This document shows, one piece after another, positions 11,136-20,912 of a stretch of 64,000 nucleotides of DNA. Position 1 is the stretch's first letter, and each line of letters begins with the position of its first letter. The stretch comes from an uncultured Opitutales bacterium (lineage in GTDB: Bacteria; Verrucomicrobiota; Verrucomicrobiia; Opitutales; UBA953): contig CAKUQY010000001.1 of assembly GCA_934675585.1 (NCBI GenBank), positions 1 through 64,000 of the forward strand, written 5' to 3'. Position numbers and translations under genes: made by a program. The notes below the pieces were generated by a model. That model was not told where the DNA came from. It was given only the letters and a program-made list of their open reading frames with translations, and made no database searches.

Positions 11136-13307
11136 TTACCAGAAAAGCACGTAAAGTGCGATAGTTGCGACTACCACAAATGCGCCAAACGCTTTTGCTT
11201 TGCCAGAACCTTCGAGTGGCACTTCGTTCTTTGCGGGAACGAGAATTGCTTGGCCACCGCGCGCAGCATTCCAAATCGTAAGCGCCGCGCCGATCAAGAT
11301 ACAAACGATCAAGCAAATCGACATACGGTTAAGGAACGCCATTTCCGGAATCGCCAATTTCAACGCGCCGTAAAGCACCACATTGACGAGGATTCCGAGC
11401 CAGCCAAACACGCGCGGGCATTTCGGCACAAAGAAGCCGAAGAGGAACACGCAAAGCACGCCTGGCGAAATGAAGCCCTGGAACTCCTGAATGAAGTTGA
11501 AAATGCCGCCGAAAACGGGACTGTTCAGGAACGGCGCGAGCGCCATCGCGATCAGCACGCAAACGACCACGCCGATTTTGCCGACTTTAACCAATTTTTC
11601 CGGCGATGACGATGGCACGAGCTTGTAATAAATGTCCATCGTGAAAATCGTCGAAGCAGAATTGAGCATCGACGCGAGCGATGAAACCACCGCGCCAAAC
11701 AATGCCGCGAGAACGAACCAAGTAACGCCTGGTTTCATCAATTTACGAAGCAATGTCGGGAACGCCGAATCGTAGTCAAAGCCAATGAGCTTTTGCGAAA
11801 CGGCAAGTCCAGGATTTTTCTTCTGCGCCTCGTTAATGAGCTTAAGATTCAAATCGGCAAGATTTTGCGCGTACGGAATGCGCTCGGCGAGCGTCGTCGA
11901 TTTGTTCTTGATGTCGGCATTCAAACTAATCCACGCTTTATCGATTTGTTTATAAATGCTTTCCTTTTCGCCCGCTGCGGGATCGTTGGGAAGTTTCGCC
12001 TGTTCAAACGCAACCTTGAAATTGTGGTCAAGAAGACCCTGAACTTTTTTGTTGTGCGTTTCGCAGTTTTGGAGCAAAAATTCGCCCGTCACAAAATACA
12101 TCGTTTTGTCCGCGTTCCCGCTTTGAACGACTGCGTTAATCGCCGCGTTGTTTTTCGAATCCGCGCTGTCTTTCAAATCATCGCGAAAAAGATTATAAGC
12201 AAGAATGCCTGGAATGACGACGACAAACGGAATGATCAATTTGAGGAACGCCGCAAAAACGATACCCATCTGACCTTCGGCAACGGACTTTGAAGCCAAT
12301 GTGCGTTGCATAATATATTGATTCAAACCCCAATAGAAGAAATTCGGAATCCAAAGACCGAGCAACAGCGCCGTCCACGGGATCGATGGATCGTCCGACG
12401 GACGAATCATGTGCAGTTTGCCGCCGATCGAGTTCATTCCCGAAAGCGCGTCGCCAGCGTTCAACTGGAGAAAACGACCGATCCCGCCCGAGTTCTGCAA
12501 ACCTTCAACCGTTGCACCCGAATTCGCCGCCGCCGACTGAATCAAGTGTTCAGGATTCGCGTTCCCGAGAGCCGTAATCGCAAAATATGCGACCACGCCA
12601 CCGCCGAGAATCAACGCCGAGCCCCAAATCAAATCCGTCCACGCGCAAGCTTTCAAGCCGCCAACGAAAACGTAAATCGCCGCGCAAAGCGCGATAATGA
12701 TACAGCCGACGAGAATGTTCCCGTCAACCGCCGTTCCCAGCATCGAAAGCGTGCCAAAATCAATTCCGGTTACGCCTTCGCTCCCGAAGAAAAACACCGC
12801 GATGCACTTCGCTCCCGCGAAAATAACGCCCGCCGTAGGAACGCCGACGAGAATAAGAAGCGTCGAAAGCGCCATAATCGTGCGGGAACCGAGATTGTAG
12901 CGCGTTTCCAAAAATTCAGGAATCGTGTAAACGCCACAGCGCAACAGTTTCGGCAAGAAGAAAAACGCCACCACGACGAGCGTGATCGCCGCGAGCCATT
13001 CGTAGCCGGCAATCGCCAGGCCCAGCCAGTCCGCTGCCTGACCCGACATACCGACGAACTGTTCCGTCGAAATGTTCGCCGCAATCAGCGAAAAGCCAAC
13101 GAGCCACCAGGAAAGACCGCGCCCGGCAAGAAAATAATCCGCCGCGCTGCTTTCTTTATCCTCACAGCCCTCGGCTTTCTTGGGCCGAGCTTTGTAGATA
13201 CCAAGTCCGATGACAGCCACGACAGCGACGACAAACAACACCATGTCGAGCATACTCATCGGATTATCCGCCGCGTTCGCGGCATTTGCGAGTATTGAAT
13301 TTAGCAT
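11136..13307 (-). CDS. Sodium:solute symporter (SSS/SGLT family)
   Basis: Na+-coupled uptake of a sugar or related solute across the inner membrane. The 723-residue protein has about 14 membrane helices. The family signature ADYFLAGRGLSWWLVGFS, followed by AANISTEQFVGMSG, is of the SGLT type, favouring a sugar or inositol substrate. A hydrophilic insert of about 140 residues (roughly 375-515, Lys/Asn/Gln-rich) interrupts the transporter before the last helices; the usual bacterial length is 500-600. The inverted motif pair at 13356-13397 separates it from pilC upstream. Exact substrate unknown. Confidence 0.85.
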   Translation of the reverse strand: MLNSILANAANAADNPMSMLDMVLFVVAVVAVIGLGIYKARPKKAEGCEDKESSAADYFLAGRGLSWWLVGFSLIAANISTEQFVGMSGQAADWLGLAIAGYEWLAAITLVVVAFFFLPKLLRCGVYTIPEFLETRYNLGSRTIMALSTLLILVGVPTAGVIFAGAKCIAVFFFGSEGVTGIDFGTLSMLGTAVDGNILVGCIIIALCAAIYVFVGGLKACAWTDLIWGSALILGGGVVAYFAITALGNANPEHLIQSAAANSGATVEGLQNSGGIGRFLQLNAGDALSGMNSIGGKLHMIRPSDDPSIPWTALLLGLWIPNFFYWGLNQYIMQRTLASKSVAEGQMGIVFAAFLKLIIPFVVVIPGILAYNLFRDDLKDSADSKNNAAINAVVQSGNADKTMYFVTGEFLLQNCETHNKKVQGLLDHNFKVAFEQAKLPNDPAAGEKESIYKQIDKAWISLNADIKNKSTTLAERIPYAQNLADLNLKLINEAQKKNPGLAVSQKLIGFDYDSAFPTLLRKLMKPGVTWFVLAALFGAVVSSLASMLNSASTIFTMDIYYKLVPSSSPEKLVKVGKIGVVVCVLIAMALAPFLNSPVFGGIFNFIQEFQGFISPGVLCVFLFGFFVPKCPRVFGWLGILVNVVLYGALKLAIPEMAFLNRMSICLIVCILIGAALTIWNAARGGQAILVPAKNEVPLEGSGKAKAFGAFVVVATIALYVLFW

Positions 13308-13355
13308 AATTTTGTTAGGTTAATAATTAAATTTAAATCGTCCGCAAAACAAATC

Positions 13356-13397
13356 GCGGGAACGATAAAGCTTTATTTTCAGCTTTCGCGTTCCCGC
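13356..13397 (-). terminator. Inverted pair of the iterated motif, terminator between pilC and the symporter gene
   Basis: GCGGGAACG (13356-13364) and CGTTCCCGC (13389-13397) are perfect inverses, with further pairing AAAGCT/AGCTTT inside. It lies directly after the pilC stop on the minus strand. The T tract is weak (GATTTGTTTTGC). Confidence 0.6.
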
Positions 13398-13410
13398 AAA
13401 ATATTTTTGG

Positions 13411-14628
13411 CTATCCTGCCATACGTTGAATAACCGAAATGATCGGCAAGAACATTGCCACAACAATCGTACCAACAATCACAGCCAAGAAAACAATGAG
13501 CAACGGCTCAATAATCGAAGTCAGCGCGCCGACGGCATTGTCCACTTCTTCATCGTAATTGTCAGCCACGCGCGAAAGCATTTCCGGCAATTGACCCGTT
13601 TCTTCGCCGACCTGCACCATCGAACAAACCATCGGCGGGAACACTTTTGATTGTTCCAAAGGCATGTAAAGCGTTTCACCGTCGCGAATGCGATCGTGCA
13701 CTTTTTGCAACGCTTCTTGCAAAACCGGATTCGAAAGCGTTTCCGTCGTGATTTTCATCGATTGCAAAATCGGCACGCCCGAAGCCATCAAAGTACCAAA
13801 CGTGCGCGCAAAACGCGAAACCGCAACAATTTGCAAAAATGAACCAATTTTTGGCGCGCGGAACATAATGCGCCCAAACGTATCTGAAACTTTTTTGATT
13901 TTAAATGCAAATTTAATGCCGAAAATCAGCCCCAAAATCACAAAAATCGTCGCGAACAAGTGCTCCCGCAAAATATTACCGAGCGACATCACGATATCGG
14001 TCAATGCTGGCATTTGGCCACCTTGCGACGCAATCATCGATTGGAACGACGGCACCACAAAAGTCAGCAAAACATAAACAATGACAAACGCCACCGTAAC
14101 AACCACCGTTGGATAAACCATCGCCGATTTTACTTTTTTCTTAATTTTGTCCGCCTTTTCTTGAAATGTTGCCAAACGGTCGAGCACGGTGTCGAGCACG
14201 CCGCCCGCTTCGCCCGCCTTAATCATATTCACATAAAGATGGTCAAACATTTTTGGATATTGCGTAAACGCATCTGAAAGCGAATTACCCGATTGAATTT
14301 GGTCGCAAATATTCGTCAACGCCGTTTTAAAATTGGGATCGCGCTCTTGCTCGCAAAGAATTTGGCACGCGCGCAACAACGGCAAACCCGCTTGCAACAA
14401 CGTCGCCAACTGACGCGTAAAAACCGTCAATTGCTCGCTCGAGATTTTTTTATTATATGCCTGACCCTTTTTCTTGGTAGTTTTTACAAGCCCTGTTTCT
14501 TCAATCGAAGAAACCATCAAACGTTGCGACATCAACTGCGCACGCGCTTGCTCTTCATTTGCGGCCTCAATCGTTCCCGCGAAAGGCTTGCCTGTCGCGT
14601 CAATTGCTTTATATTTAAATTTTGCCAT
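13411..14628 (-). CDS. pilC: Type IV pilus inner-membrane platform protein PilC (GspF family)
   Basis: Membrane platform on which the PilB and PilT motors act. 405 residues, the usual length. It has the N-terminal cytoplasmic region (FKYKAIDATGKPFAGTI), two GspF domains (about 65-190 and 270-395, with RQLATLLQAGLPLLRAC and GTLMASGVPILQSM) and three membrane helices (about 168-190, 215-240, 375-400). Last gene of the cluster pilB, pilT, pilB-like, pilC on the minus strand. No pilin gene is nearby. A GspF of a type II system is a possible alternative, but the adjacent pilT favours pili. Confidence 0.88.
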   Translation of the reverse strand: MAKFKYKAIDATGKPFAGTIEAANEEQARAQLMSQRLMVSSIEETGLVKTTKKKGQAYNKKISSEQLTVFTRQLATLLQAGLPLLRACQILCEQERDPNFKTALTNICDQIQSGNSLSDAFTQYPKMFDHLYVNMIKAGEAGGVLDTVLDRLATFQEKADKIKKKVKSAMVYPTVVVTVAFVIVYVLLTFVVPSFQSMIASQGGQMPALTDIVMSLGNILREHLFATIFVILGLIFGIKFAFKIKKVSDTFGRIMFRAPKIGSFLQIVAVSRFARTFGTLMASGVPILQSMKITTETLSNPVLQEALQKVHDRIRDGETLYMPLEQSKVFPPMVCSMVQVGEETGQLPEMLSRVADNYDEEVDNAVGALTSIIEPLLIVFLAVIVGTIVVAMFLPIISVIQRMAG

Positions 14629-14776
14629 AAAATTTTAATGCGAATTTACAAAAGGGGTTATTATTTTTTTATTATATGCGTTCCCGCAAAAGAAATCAAT
14701 TTTTTAAACACCCAAAAACCCGTTCCCGCGGAGCAACCCGTCGGGAACGCGCTTTCGGCAAAACCGAGTTTTTATA

Positions 14777-16456
14777 TTAGGTATATTTGAGCACTTCTTC
14801 GATCGTCGTGTGGCCGTCGAAAATACAGCGCAAGCCGTCTTGGCGAAGTGTGCGCATGCCGTTTTCGATAGCTTTTTGTTTGAGCACGAGCGTTGGCGCG
14901 CGGTGAGTAATCAAATCGCGAATCGCGTCGTTGATCATCATCAATTCAAACAAACCTTGACGCCCTTTGTAGCCCGAGCGATTACAAACCGAACAGCCGC
15001 GACCGTAATAAAATTGCTTGTCGGCGATTTCGATTGGGTCCACATTGAGCATACTGAGCACGGCTTGGTCGGGCTCGTAAGCCGTGCGACAATTTTTACA
15101 AATGTGGCGCAAAAGTCGTTGACCGAGCACGCCTTCGAGCGATGCCGCAATCAAGAATGGCTCGATTCCCATATCGACAAGACGCGTTACCGCGCCAGGA
15201 GCGTCGTTGGTGTGAAGCGTTGAAAGCACCACGTGACCCGTCAGCGCGGACTGCACCGCGATGCTGCCCGTTTCTTGGTCACGAATTTCGCCCAACATAA
15301 TAATGTCGGGGTCTTGACGCAAGAACGAACGCAACGCCGCCGCAAATGTCAGCCCAACTTGGTGATTGATCTGCACTTGCATAATGCCCTCGATTTCGTA
15401 TTCGACAGGATCTTCCGCCGTCAAAATTTTCACATCAATCGTATTCACTTCGCGCAACGCCGAATAAAGCGTCGTCGTTTTACCCGAACCTGTCGGGCCT
15501 GTTACAATGAAAATGCCGTTTGGACGATTTACAAGCGTGCGAATGCCCGTCATAATTTCGTCTGCCATCGTCAAATTTTCAAGGTCGAGGTTCACCACGC
15601 CTTTGTCCAAAATACGCAACACGACCGATTCGCCAAATTGTGTCGGGAGCGTTGAAACACGCAAATCGATCGCGCGGCCGCCGACGGTGGTTTTAATACG
15701 ACCATCTTGTGGCACGCGTCGTTCTGCGATATTCAGTCCCGACATCACTTTCACGCGCGCGGTAACGGCGTTGGCGAGCGATGCGGGAGGCGGCGTCATT
15801 TCATACAACGCGCCGTCGATACGGTAACGGATGCGGAATTCGCCCTCGAATGGCTCAAAGTGAATATCAGACGCTTTCGCTTTCACCGCTTCTTGCAAAA
15901 CCACATCGACGAAACGAATAATTGGCGCTTGGCTGGCGGAATCGTTGAGCGCTTTTTCGTCGTCGCCCGCGAAATCGAGCCCTGTCAATTCGCCAATCAC
16001 ATTGTCGAGCGAACTATTTAATTCGCCATAATGTTTAACAATCGCGTTGTCGATCAATTGCGGGTCGCCCACCAAAAATTCCACATCGCGATGCAAGATA
16101 AACGATAATTCTTCGCCGATTGAAAAATTGAACGGGTCTTTCGACAAAAAGCTCAATTTGTCGGGTGTCGCTTTCACAGGCAAAATGCCGTATTTGTGCG
16201 CTTGCTCTTGATTGATGAGCTTTAATAAATTAGGATCAATCGATTCGGGAATCTGCGGGAACGCCGCCACGCCCAAATGCTCGGCAATCATCGTCAGCAA
16301 TTCGTCGCGCGTGACATAGCCGTCATCTTCGAGCACGTCGGTGTACGGCTTGCCCGTTTCAATATGTTCTGCCCAAGCCTCATCAAGTTGAGGCTTGGTC
16401 GCCTTGCCAGAGTCGGCAATCAACGTCGTCAAAATTTCACTGTGTTCGTCAAACAT
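14777..16456 (-). CDS. Type IV pilus/type II secretion ATPase (PilB/GspE family), second paralog
   Basis: Hexameric ATPase driving pilin polymerisation. It has an N-terminal MshEN/GspE-II domain (about 1-150) and a C-terminal motor domain. Walker A is [10 protein letters not shown] (about 319), the Asp box is [21 protein letters not shown], the Walker B region is [12 protein letters not shown], the His box is LSTLHTNDA, and a four-cysteine zinc site is formed by CKNC and CSVC. It lies 149 bp from pilC and 44 bp from pilT. A second PilB/GspE-type ATPase is encoded at 17688-19406. One may serve a different filament; the sequence alone does not say which. Confidence 0.85.
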   Translation of the reverse strand: MFDEHSEILTTLIADSGKATKPQLDEAWAEHIETGKPYTDVLEDDGYVTRDELLTMIAEHLGVAAFPQIPESIDPNLLKLINQEQAHKYGILPVKATPDKLSFLSKDPFNFSIGEELSFILHRDVEFLVGDPQLIDNAIVKHYGELNSSLDNVIGELTGLDFAGDDEKALNDSASQAPIIRFVDVVLQEAVKAKASDIHFEPFEGEFRIRYRIDGALYEMTPPPASLANAVTARVKVMSGLNIAERRVPQDGRIKTTVGGRAIDLRVSTLPTQFGESVVLRILDKGVVNLDLENLTMADEIMTGIRTLVNRPNGIFIVTGPTGSGKTTTLYSALREVNTIDVKILTAEDPVEYEIEGIMQVQINHQVGLTFAAALRSFLRQDPDIIMLGEIRDQETGSIAVQSALTGHVVLSTLHTNDAPGAVTRLVDMGIEPFLIAASLEGVLGQRLLRHICKNCRTAYEPDQAVLSMLNVDPIEIADKQFYYGRGCSVCNRSGYKGRQGLFELMMINDAIRDLITHRAPTLVLKQKAIENGMRTLRQDGLRCIFDGHTTIEEVLKYT

Positions 16457-16499
16457 AATTTTTAAAAGTTATTTTTATATTCCCGCGGAACAGGTAATT

Positions 16500-17585
16500 T
16501 TAGTAGCCGATTTCGCGGAGTTTTTGGCGCATTTCATCGGGAACTTGCGCGTAGGTGATAGCTTCGCTGGAATCGATGATGCCGTCTGCGACAAGCGAGA
16601 GCAAATGTCCATCGAGCGTGCGCATGCCGATCGCGCCACCAGTTTGAATTTCGGAAGTGATGCGATAAGTTTTGTTATCACGAATGAGCGCGGCTGTCGA
16701 ATCGGTATTGACCATAATTTCATAGCCCGCAACGCGACCGCCACTTTTGCGACGGCAAAGCACTTGCGAAATAACAGCAACGAGCGAGGACGCTAATTGC
16801 ATGCGAATTTGTTCTTTAGTATCTGCCGGGAACGCATCAACAATGCGGTCCACCGTTCGTGCCGCGCCCGTTGTGTGAAGCGTTGCAAAAACCAAGTGTC
16901 CCGTTTCTGCCGCCGAAACCGCAGCGGTAATCGTTTCCAAATCGCGCATTTCGCCGACGAGAATAATATCTGGGTCTTGACGCAAAGCTGCGCGAATCGC
17001 TTCCGAAAAACTACCAACGTCGCGCCCAATTTCACGTTGCGTAACAACCGAGCGTTTGTGGTCGTGAAAATATTCGATTGGGTCTTCAATCGTGATGATG
17101 TGGCGCTCTTCGTTTTCGTTAATCCAATTAAGCATCGATGCGAGCGTAGTCGATTTACCCGAACCCGTTGGGCCCGTCACCAAAATCAAACCGCGTTGGC
17201 GACGAAGCAACGATCTCACTTTGTCCGGAAGTCCCAATTTTTCGAGCGTGAACATATCGTGCGGAATTTGTCGCAAGACGATCCCGTAAGCGTTTTCGTC
17301 GCCGTTCCCGCTGCGTGCTTTAAAACAGCTGACGCGGAAACGCGCTTTGTTGCCAAACGAAAAACCAAAATCGCAGCCGCCCTTGTCTTCCAAGCGTTTC
17401 AAATGATGCTCTGGTGTAATTTCGCGAACAAACGCTTCTGTTTCCTCAGGAGTTAATTGGGGACCGTCAACAGGCAACATGCTGCCCGAAATGCGCAACA
17501 CGGGCGCTTGGTCAACGTGCAAGTGCAAGTCTGACGCATTTTGTTCGACGACTAAATCTAAAAGTTCTGTAAGAGTGTAATTCAT
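16500..17585 (-). CDS. pilT: Pilus retraction ATPase PilT
   Basis: Powers retraction of type IV pili, needed for twitching and for DNA uptake in transformable bacteria. 361 residues. Features in order: N-terminal PAS-like domain ([18 protein letters not shown]), Walker [11 protein letters not shown] (about 134), the [20 protein letters not shown] motif typical of PilT, the His box [11 protein letters not shown], and a C-terminal part with the usual substitute for the PilB zinc site. It sits between the two PilB-type genes, which supports a retractable pilus and not only a secretion system. Confidence 0.93.
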   Translation of the reverse strand: MNYTLTELLDLVVEQNASDLHLHVDQAPVLRISGSMLPVDGPQLTPEETEAFVREITPEHHLKRLEDKGGCDFGFSFGNKARFRVSCFKARSGNGDENAYGIVLRQIPHDMFTLEKLGLPDKVRSLLRRQRGLILVTGPTGSGKSTTLASMLNWINENEERHIITIEDPIEYFHDHKRSVVTQREIGRDVGSFSEAIRAALRQDPDIILVGEMRDLETITAAVSAAETGHLVFATLHTTGAARTVDRIVDAFPADTKEQIRMQLASSLVAVISQVLCRRKSGGRVAGYEIMVNTDSTAALIRDNKTYRITSEIQTGGAIGMRTLDGHLLSLVADGIIDSSEAITYAQVPDEMRQKLREIGY

Positions 17586-17687
17586 AAAGTGGGAGGTGGA
17601 GCGACGGGAACGCGAAATCGCGGGAACGGGATTGGGATTGAGATTTTTTGAATTGGCGGGAACGCGAAAACGATAATTTCAACTTTC

Positions 17688-19406
17688 TTATTCAACGTCA
17701 ATCGTTGTCGAAAGCACTTCTTCGACGGTGGTAATGCCGGCAACGACTTTGCGAATGCCGTCTTCGCGCATCGTGCGCATGCCGAGATCGCGCACTTTGT
17801 GACGCAAATCAACGAGCGTTGCATTTTGGTAAATCATTTCTTGAATTTCTTCATTCACCATAAACAATTCAAACACGCCACGACGACCTTTGTAGCCCGT
17901 GTCATGACATTTTGCGCAGCCCGGTCCCTTGCGGAAATTCGCTTCCGTCAAATCTCCTGCCGTCAAACCAATTGCAATCAATTCTTTTTCAGAAGGCGTG
18001 TAAGGAGCGCCACATTCCGGGCAAATACGACGCACAAGACGTTGAGCCAAAACACCACGCAACGATGCCGAAACCAAGAACGGTTTTACACCCATATCGA
18101 CAAGACGCGGGATCGCGCCGGGAGCGTCATTCGTGTGCAAAGTCGAGAAAACCATGTGGCCCGTCAGCGACGCGTTCACGGCGATTTCTGCCGTTTCCAA
18201 GTCACGAATTTCACCAATCATGATAATGTTTGGCGCTTGACGCAACATCGAACGCAACGCCGACGCAAACGTCATTCCCACTTCACGGCGCACTTGCACT
18301 TGGTTAATGCCCTTCATTTGATATTCGACAGGGTCTTCAACCGTAATAATTTTGCGGTCGGGCTGGTTAATATAATTGAGCGCCGAATAAAGCGTCGTCG
18401 ATTTACCCGAACCTGTTGGACCCGTCACCAAGAAAATGCCGTCCGCGCCCGTGATAATTTTCATGAACACTTCTTGGTCGTCCGAGAAAAATCCGAGTTC
18501 CGGCAAGCCAAGTTTCAGCCCTTCTTTGTCCAAAATACGCATAACGATCGACTCGCCATAAACTGTCGGGAGCACCGACACACGCAAGTCCACCGCCTTG
18601 CTCGCCACTTCAATTTGAATACGTCCGTCTTGCGGAATGCGTTTTTCTGCCAACGAAACATTCGCCATCAGCTTCAAACGCGCCACAATCGACGCTTGCA
18701 AACGCTTGGGCGGATTCTCCACCTCTTGCAAAACGCCGTCAATACGATAACGCACGCGGAAACGTTTTTCCAACGGTTCCATGTGAATATCTGACGCCTT
18801 GCGACGAATCGCCTCTGTAATCAACAAATTCACATAACGAATAATTGGCGCGTCTTCTTCGGAAGCGTTTTTTTCATCGTTCCCGGGAATCGAAACCGTG
18901 GTCCCGTCGCCAAAAATTTCTTGCAACGCCGCGCTGCCCAATTCGCCCGAATTATCATACGCGGTAACAATTGCATCTTTGATTTCGTTAGGCGGTGCCA
19001 ACTGCACGTTGATTTGCACTTTCAGCACGCGCGAAAGTTCATCAACCATATCGGTATTCAACGGGTCGCCCACAACGAGCAAAAGTGCGTTCCCGTCAAG
19101 TTGCAACGGCAAAACATTATTATCTTCTGCCATTTGCTTGCCCACTAATTTGAGCGCTTCGGTCGTGGGGTGTACGTCTTTCAAATCGGGCGCGAGTTCC
19201 ATATCTAACTCGCTCGCCATCAAGCCCGTAATCTCTTTCCACGAAGTATAGCCCTTTTCTACGAGCAAATCCAAAACTTTCGAATCGACCTGATCGGCCA
19301 GCACGCCTTGCCCTTCAACATCTTGGCGCGCAACATCAATAATATCTGGCGTTACAACTTCATGGTCTTGAAGCAACTGAATTACAAAATCGTCAGCAGA
19401 AATCAT
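17688..19406 (-). CDS. pilB: Type IV pilus assembly ATPase PilB
   Basis: Pilus extension motor. 572 residues. It has an N-terminal MshEN domain (about 1-160) and a motor domain with Walker [11 protein letters not shown] (about 336), [45 protein letters not shown] and a zinc site CPEC/CAKC. First gene of the minus-strand pilus cluster. The upstream region (19407-20033) carries a heptad inverted repeat and a 14-C tract but no obvious promoter. Closely related to the gene at 14777-16456, probably by an old duplication. Confidence 0.88.
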   Translation of the reverse strand: MISADDFVIQLLQDHEVVTPDIIDVARQDVEGQGVLADQVDSKVLDLLVEKGYTSWKEITGLMASELDMELAPDLKDVHPTTEALKLVGKQMAEDNNVLPLQLDGNALLLVVGDPLNTDMVDELSRVLKVQINVQLAPPNEIKDAIVTAYDNSGELGSAALQEIFGDGTTVSIPGNDEKNASEEDAPIIRYVNLLITEAIRRKASDIHMEPLEKRFRVRYRIDGVLQEVENPPKRLQASIVARLKLMANVSLAEKRIPQDGRIQIEVASKAVDLRVSVLPTVYGESIVMRILDKEGLKLGLPELGFFSDDQEVFMKIITGADGIFLVTGPTGSGKSTTLYSALNYINQPDRKIITVEDPVEYQMKGINQVQVRREVGMTFASALRSMLRQAPNIIMIGEIRDLETAEIAVNASLTGHMVFSTLHTNDAPGAIPRLVDMGVKPFLVSASLRGVLAQRLVRRICPECGAPYTPSEKELIAIGLTAGDLTEANFRKGPGCAKCHDTGYKGRRGVFELFMVNEEIQEMIYQNATLVDLRHKVRDLGMRTMREDGIRKVVAGITTVEEVLSTTIDVE

Positions 19407-19507
19407 AAATAAAATGAGATAAAACGCCGTCCCACAGGGGTTGTGGCTTTGGCAATTATTCTCATAAGTTTACCCGCAAAAACACGTTCCCGCAAACACA
19501 AAAACAA

Positions 19508-19572
19508 GTTAAGAGTTGAGAATTTATAGTTGAGAATTAAAAATTTGCAAACAACAACCTAAAATTCTCAAC
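19508..19572. repeat. Inverted heptad-repeat element, no gene
   Basis: The left arm reads in 7-bp units (GTTAAGA, GTTGAGA, ATTTATA, GTTGAGA, ATTAAAA). The right arm (about 19552-19572) is inverse (AAAATTCTCAAC). Interior about 12 bp. Confidence 0.55.
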
Positions 19573-19929
19573 GCTCATCACTGTCAAAAACGCATCGCCG
19601 CGGGAACGGGTTTTGTTTTTTTCATCACCGAATTAAACAAATTTTACGAATTTATTTTTCGAGCAAAAAACTCGGCGGCTTAACCGCCGACGCTTCGGCG
19701 CTTGGTTCTTCGGGCGAAAAATTTTAGAACCACCGCGAGAACAAACACCGATTGCGAGCAGCTCACGCCCGCTCATTAACATTCGCGGGAACGCGGAGAA
19801 AAATACATCATGGAAACGCTCAAAGCGACTATGACGATGACTATGACCGAGTTCGCTGAAATAGGTTTTGATTTTTTGTCATCGAATTAATCCTAAAAAA
19901 TCCTATTTCTTTCTATTAAACCTAAGGTT

Positions 19930-19943
19930 CCCCCCCCCCCCCC
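19930..19943. repeat. Homopolymer tract of 14 C
   Basis: Fourteen consecutive C (G on the pil strand), directly followed by an iterated motif copy. Such tracts are prone to slippage. It is more than 500 bp upstream of pilB, so any link to pilus expression is speculative. A sequencing or assembly artefact is also possible. Confidence 0.7.
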
Positions 19944-20033
19944 GCGTTCCCGCCAACGTTCCCGCGAATACTCAAAAAATCTTCAAAATCCTTTAATCAG
20001 TGGATTTTATTTCAAGCCCGTTCCCGAGAATCA

Positions 20034-20819
20034 TCAATTCGCTACATTCCATCCAACTGCGCGCGTCGTCGAAAACGCGTCAGCGCGAGCAGCGGAAGCG
20101 GCGCGGGAACGCACCGTTTTTGCGGGAACGGCAAGCAAACCCGTGCGCGGATCCACAAACTGCGTTGGCTGGAATTGCATTCCCGAAGACGACAACGCTT
20201 CGTTCACGAGCAATTCTTCGCCCGATTCGGAGCCAATGCGCCAATGCGTTTTACCCGCGGGAGCGTCGAGTGCCAAAATTGTCGAGCCGCCCGCAATCAA
20301 CAGCGCGCGCGGGAACTCCCATTCTTTCAAAATTGCAGCCATTTTATCGAGCGCAAAACCTTTGCCAATTCCGCCCAAGTCAATTTTTTTGCCTGCTCTG
20401 GCACATTCCACTTCTTGCTCGGCGGGATGTAAAATAAATTTTCCGAAACGATAATTTTCGTAAGCTGCGCGCCAATCTGGCATTTCATCGCAACAAAGTT
20501 TTGCGTTTTTTTTATAAAAATCAATGAGCGTTCCCGCGCAAACATCAAAGGCGTTTTCGGTTTCTTCGGCAATTTGAAAAGCCAATTGCAAACATTCAAA
20601 AGTTTCTGCCTGCACCCAAACACGCGTTCCCGCCGCCAACGCATTTACGCGCGCAACATCGCTCGACGCGATAAAATGGCTCAACAATTGCTCCAAACGC
20701 TTAAGTTCCCCAAACGCTTCTTCGGCGGATTGCGCGGCTTCTGCTTCGCGGGAACGCTCAACGTCGATGCGCAATGTCCAGCGCGTCGCCATCGCCACTT
20801 GTGTAAAATCAAACAACAC
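20034..20819 (-). CDS. apbE: FAD:protein FMN transferase
   Basis: Attaches FMN covalently to threonine or serine residues of target proteins such as Rnf or Nqr subunits. 261 residues, somewhat short. Family motifs: MATRWTL near residue 10 (the MGT-type start region), KIDLGGIGKGFALDK (about 143-157), the AGGS segment (about 175), SSSGMQFQPTQFVDPRTG (about 209-226) and ADAFST near the end. No signal peptide or lipobox is seen, unlike many ApbE proteins. The C terminus stops soon after the ADAFST motif. No target gene is adjacent. Confidence 0.85.
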   Translation of the reverse strand: MLFDFTQVAMATRWTLRIDVERSREAEAAQSAEEAFGELKRLEQLLSHFIASSDVARVNALAAGTRVWVQAETFECLQLAFQIAEETENAFDVCAGTLIDFYKKNAKLCCDEMPDWRAAYENYRFGKFILHPAEQEVECARAGKKIDLGGIGKGFALDKMAAILKEWEFPRALLIAGGSTILALDAPAGKTHWRIGSESGEELLVNEALSSSGMQFQPTQFVDPRTGLLAVPAKTVRSRAASAARADAFSTTRAVGWNVAN

Positions 20820-20829
20820 AAAATTAATT

Positions 20830-20909
20830 GAGAGTTTAGAGTTTATAGTTGAGAGCGTTTAGTTTGTGCTTTGCTAATTTTTAACTCGCAACCATAAATT
20901 CTAAACTCC
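20830..20909. repeat. Inverted heptad-repeat element, no gene
   Basis: The left arm reads GAGAGTT, TAGAGTT, TATAGTT, GAGAGCG (20830-20857). The right arm (20878-20909) is its approximate inverse (ACCATAAATTCTAAACTC). It lies between aroG-like and apbE genes and could act as a transcript-end hairpin. Confidence 0.6.
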
Positions 20910-20912
20910 CCT

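Larger units (their letters stand above)
19407..20033. other. Gene-free region upstream of the pilus cluster
   Basis: Contains motif copies, an inverted heptad repeat (19508-19572), an R2-like block near 19748-19795 (GATTGCGAGCAGCTCACGC), a GGCGGCTTAACCGCCG hairpin near 19675, and a block at 19895-19935 shared with 53563-53602 and 55470-55510 (TTTCTATTAAACCTAAGG). The last block runs into a tract of 14 C. No gene seen. Confidence 0.6.

Noticed and set aside
12306..13298. Open frame of 330 codons on the plus strand
   Set aside because: Antisense to the sodium:solute symporter; no domain and biased composition.
17799..18794. Open frame of 331 codons on the plus strand
   Set aside because: Antisense to pilB; shadow of a conserved gene.
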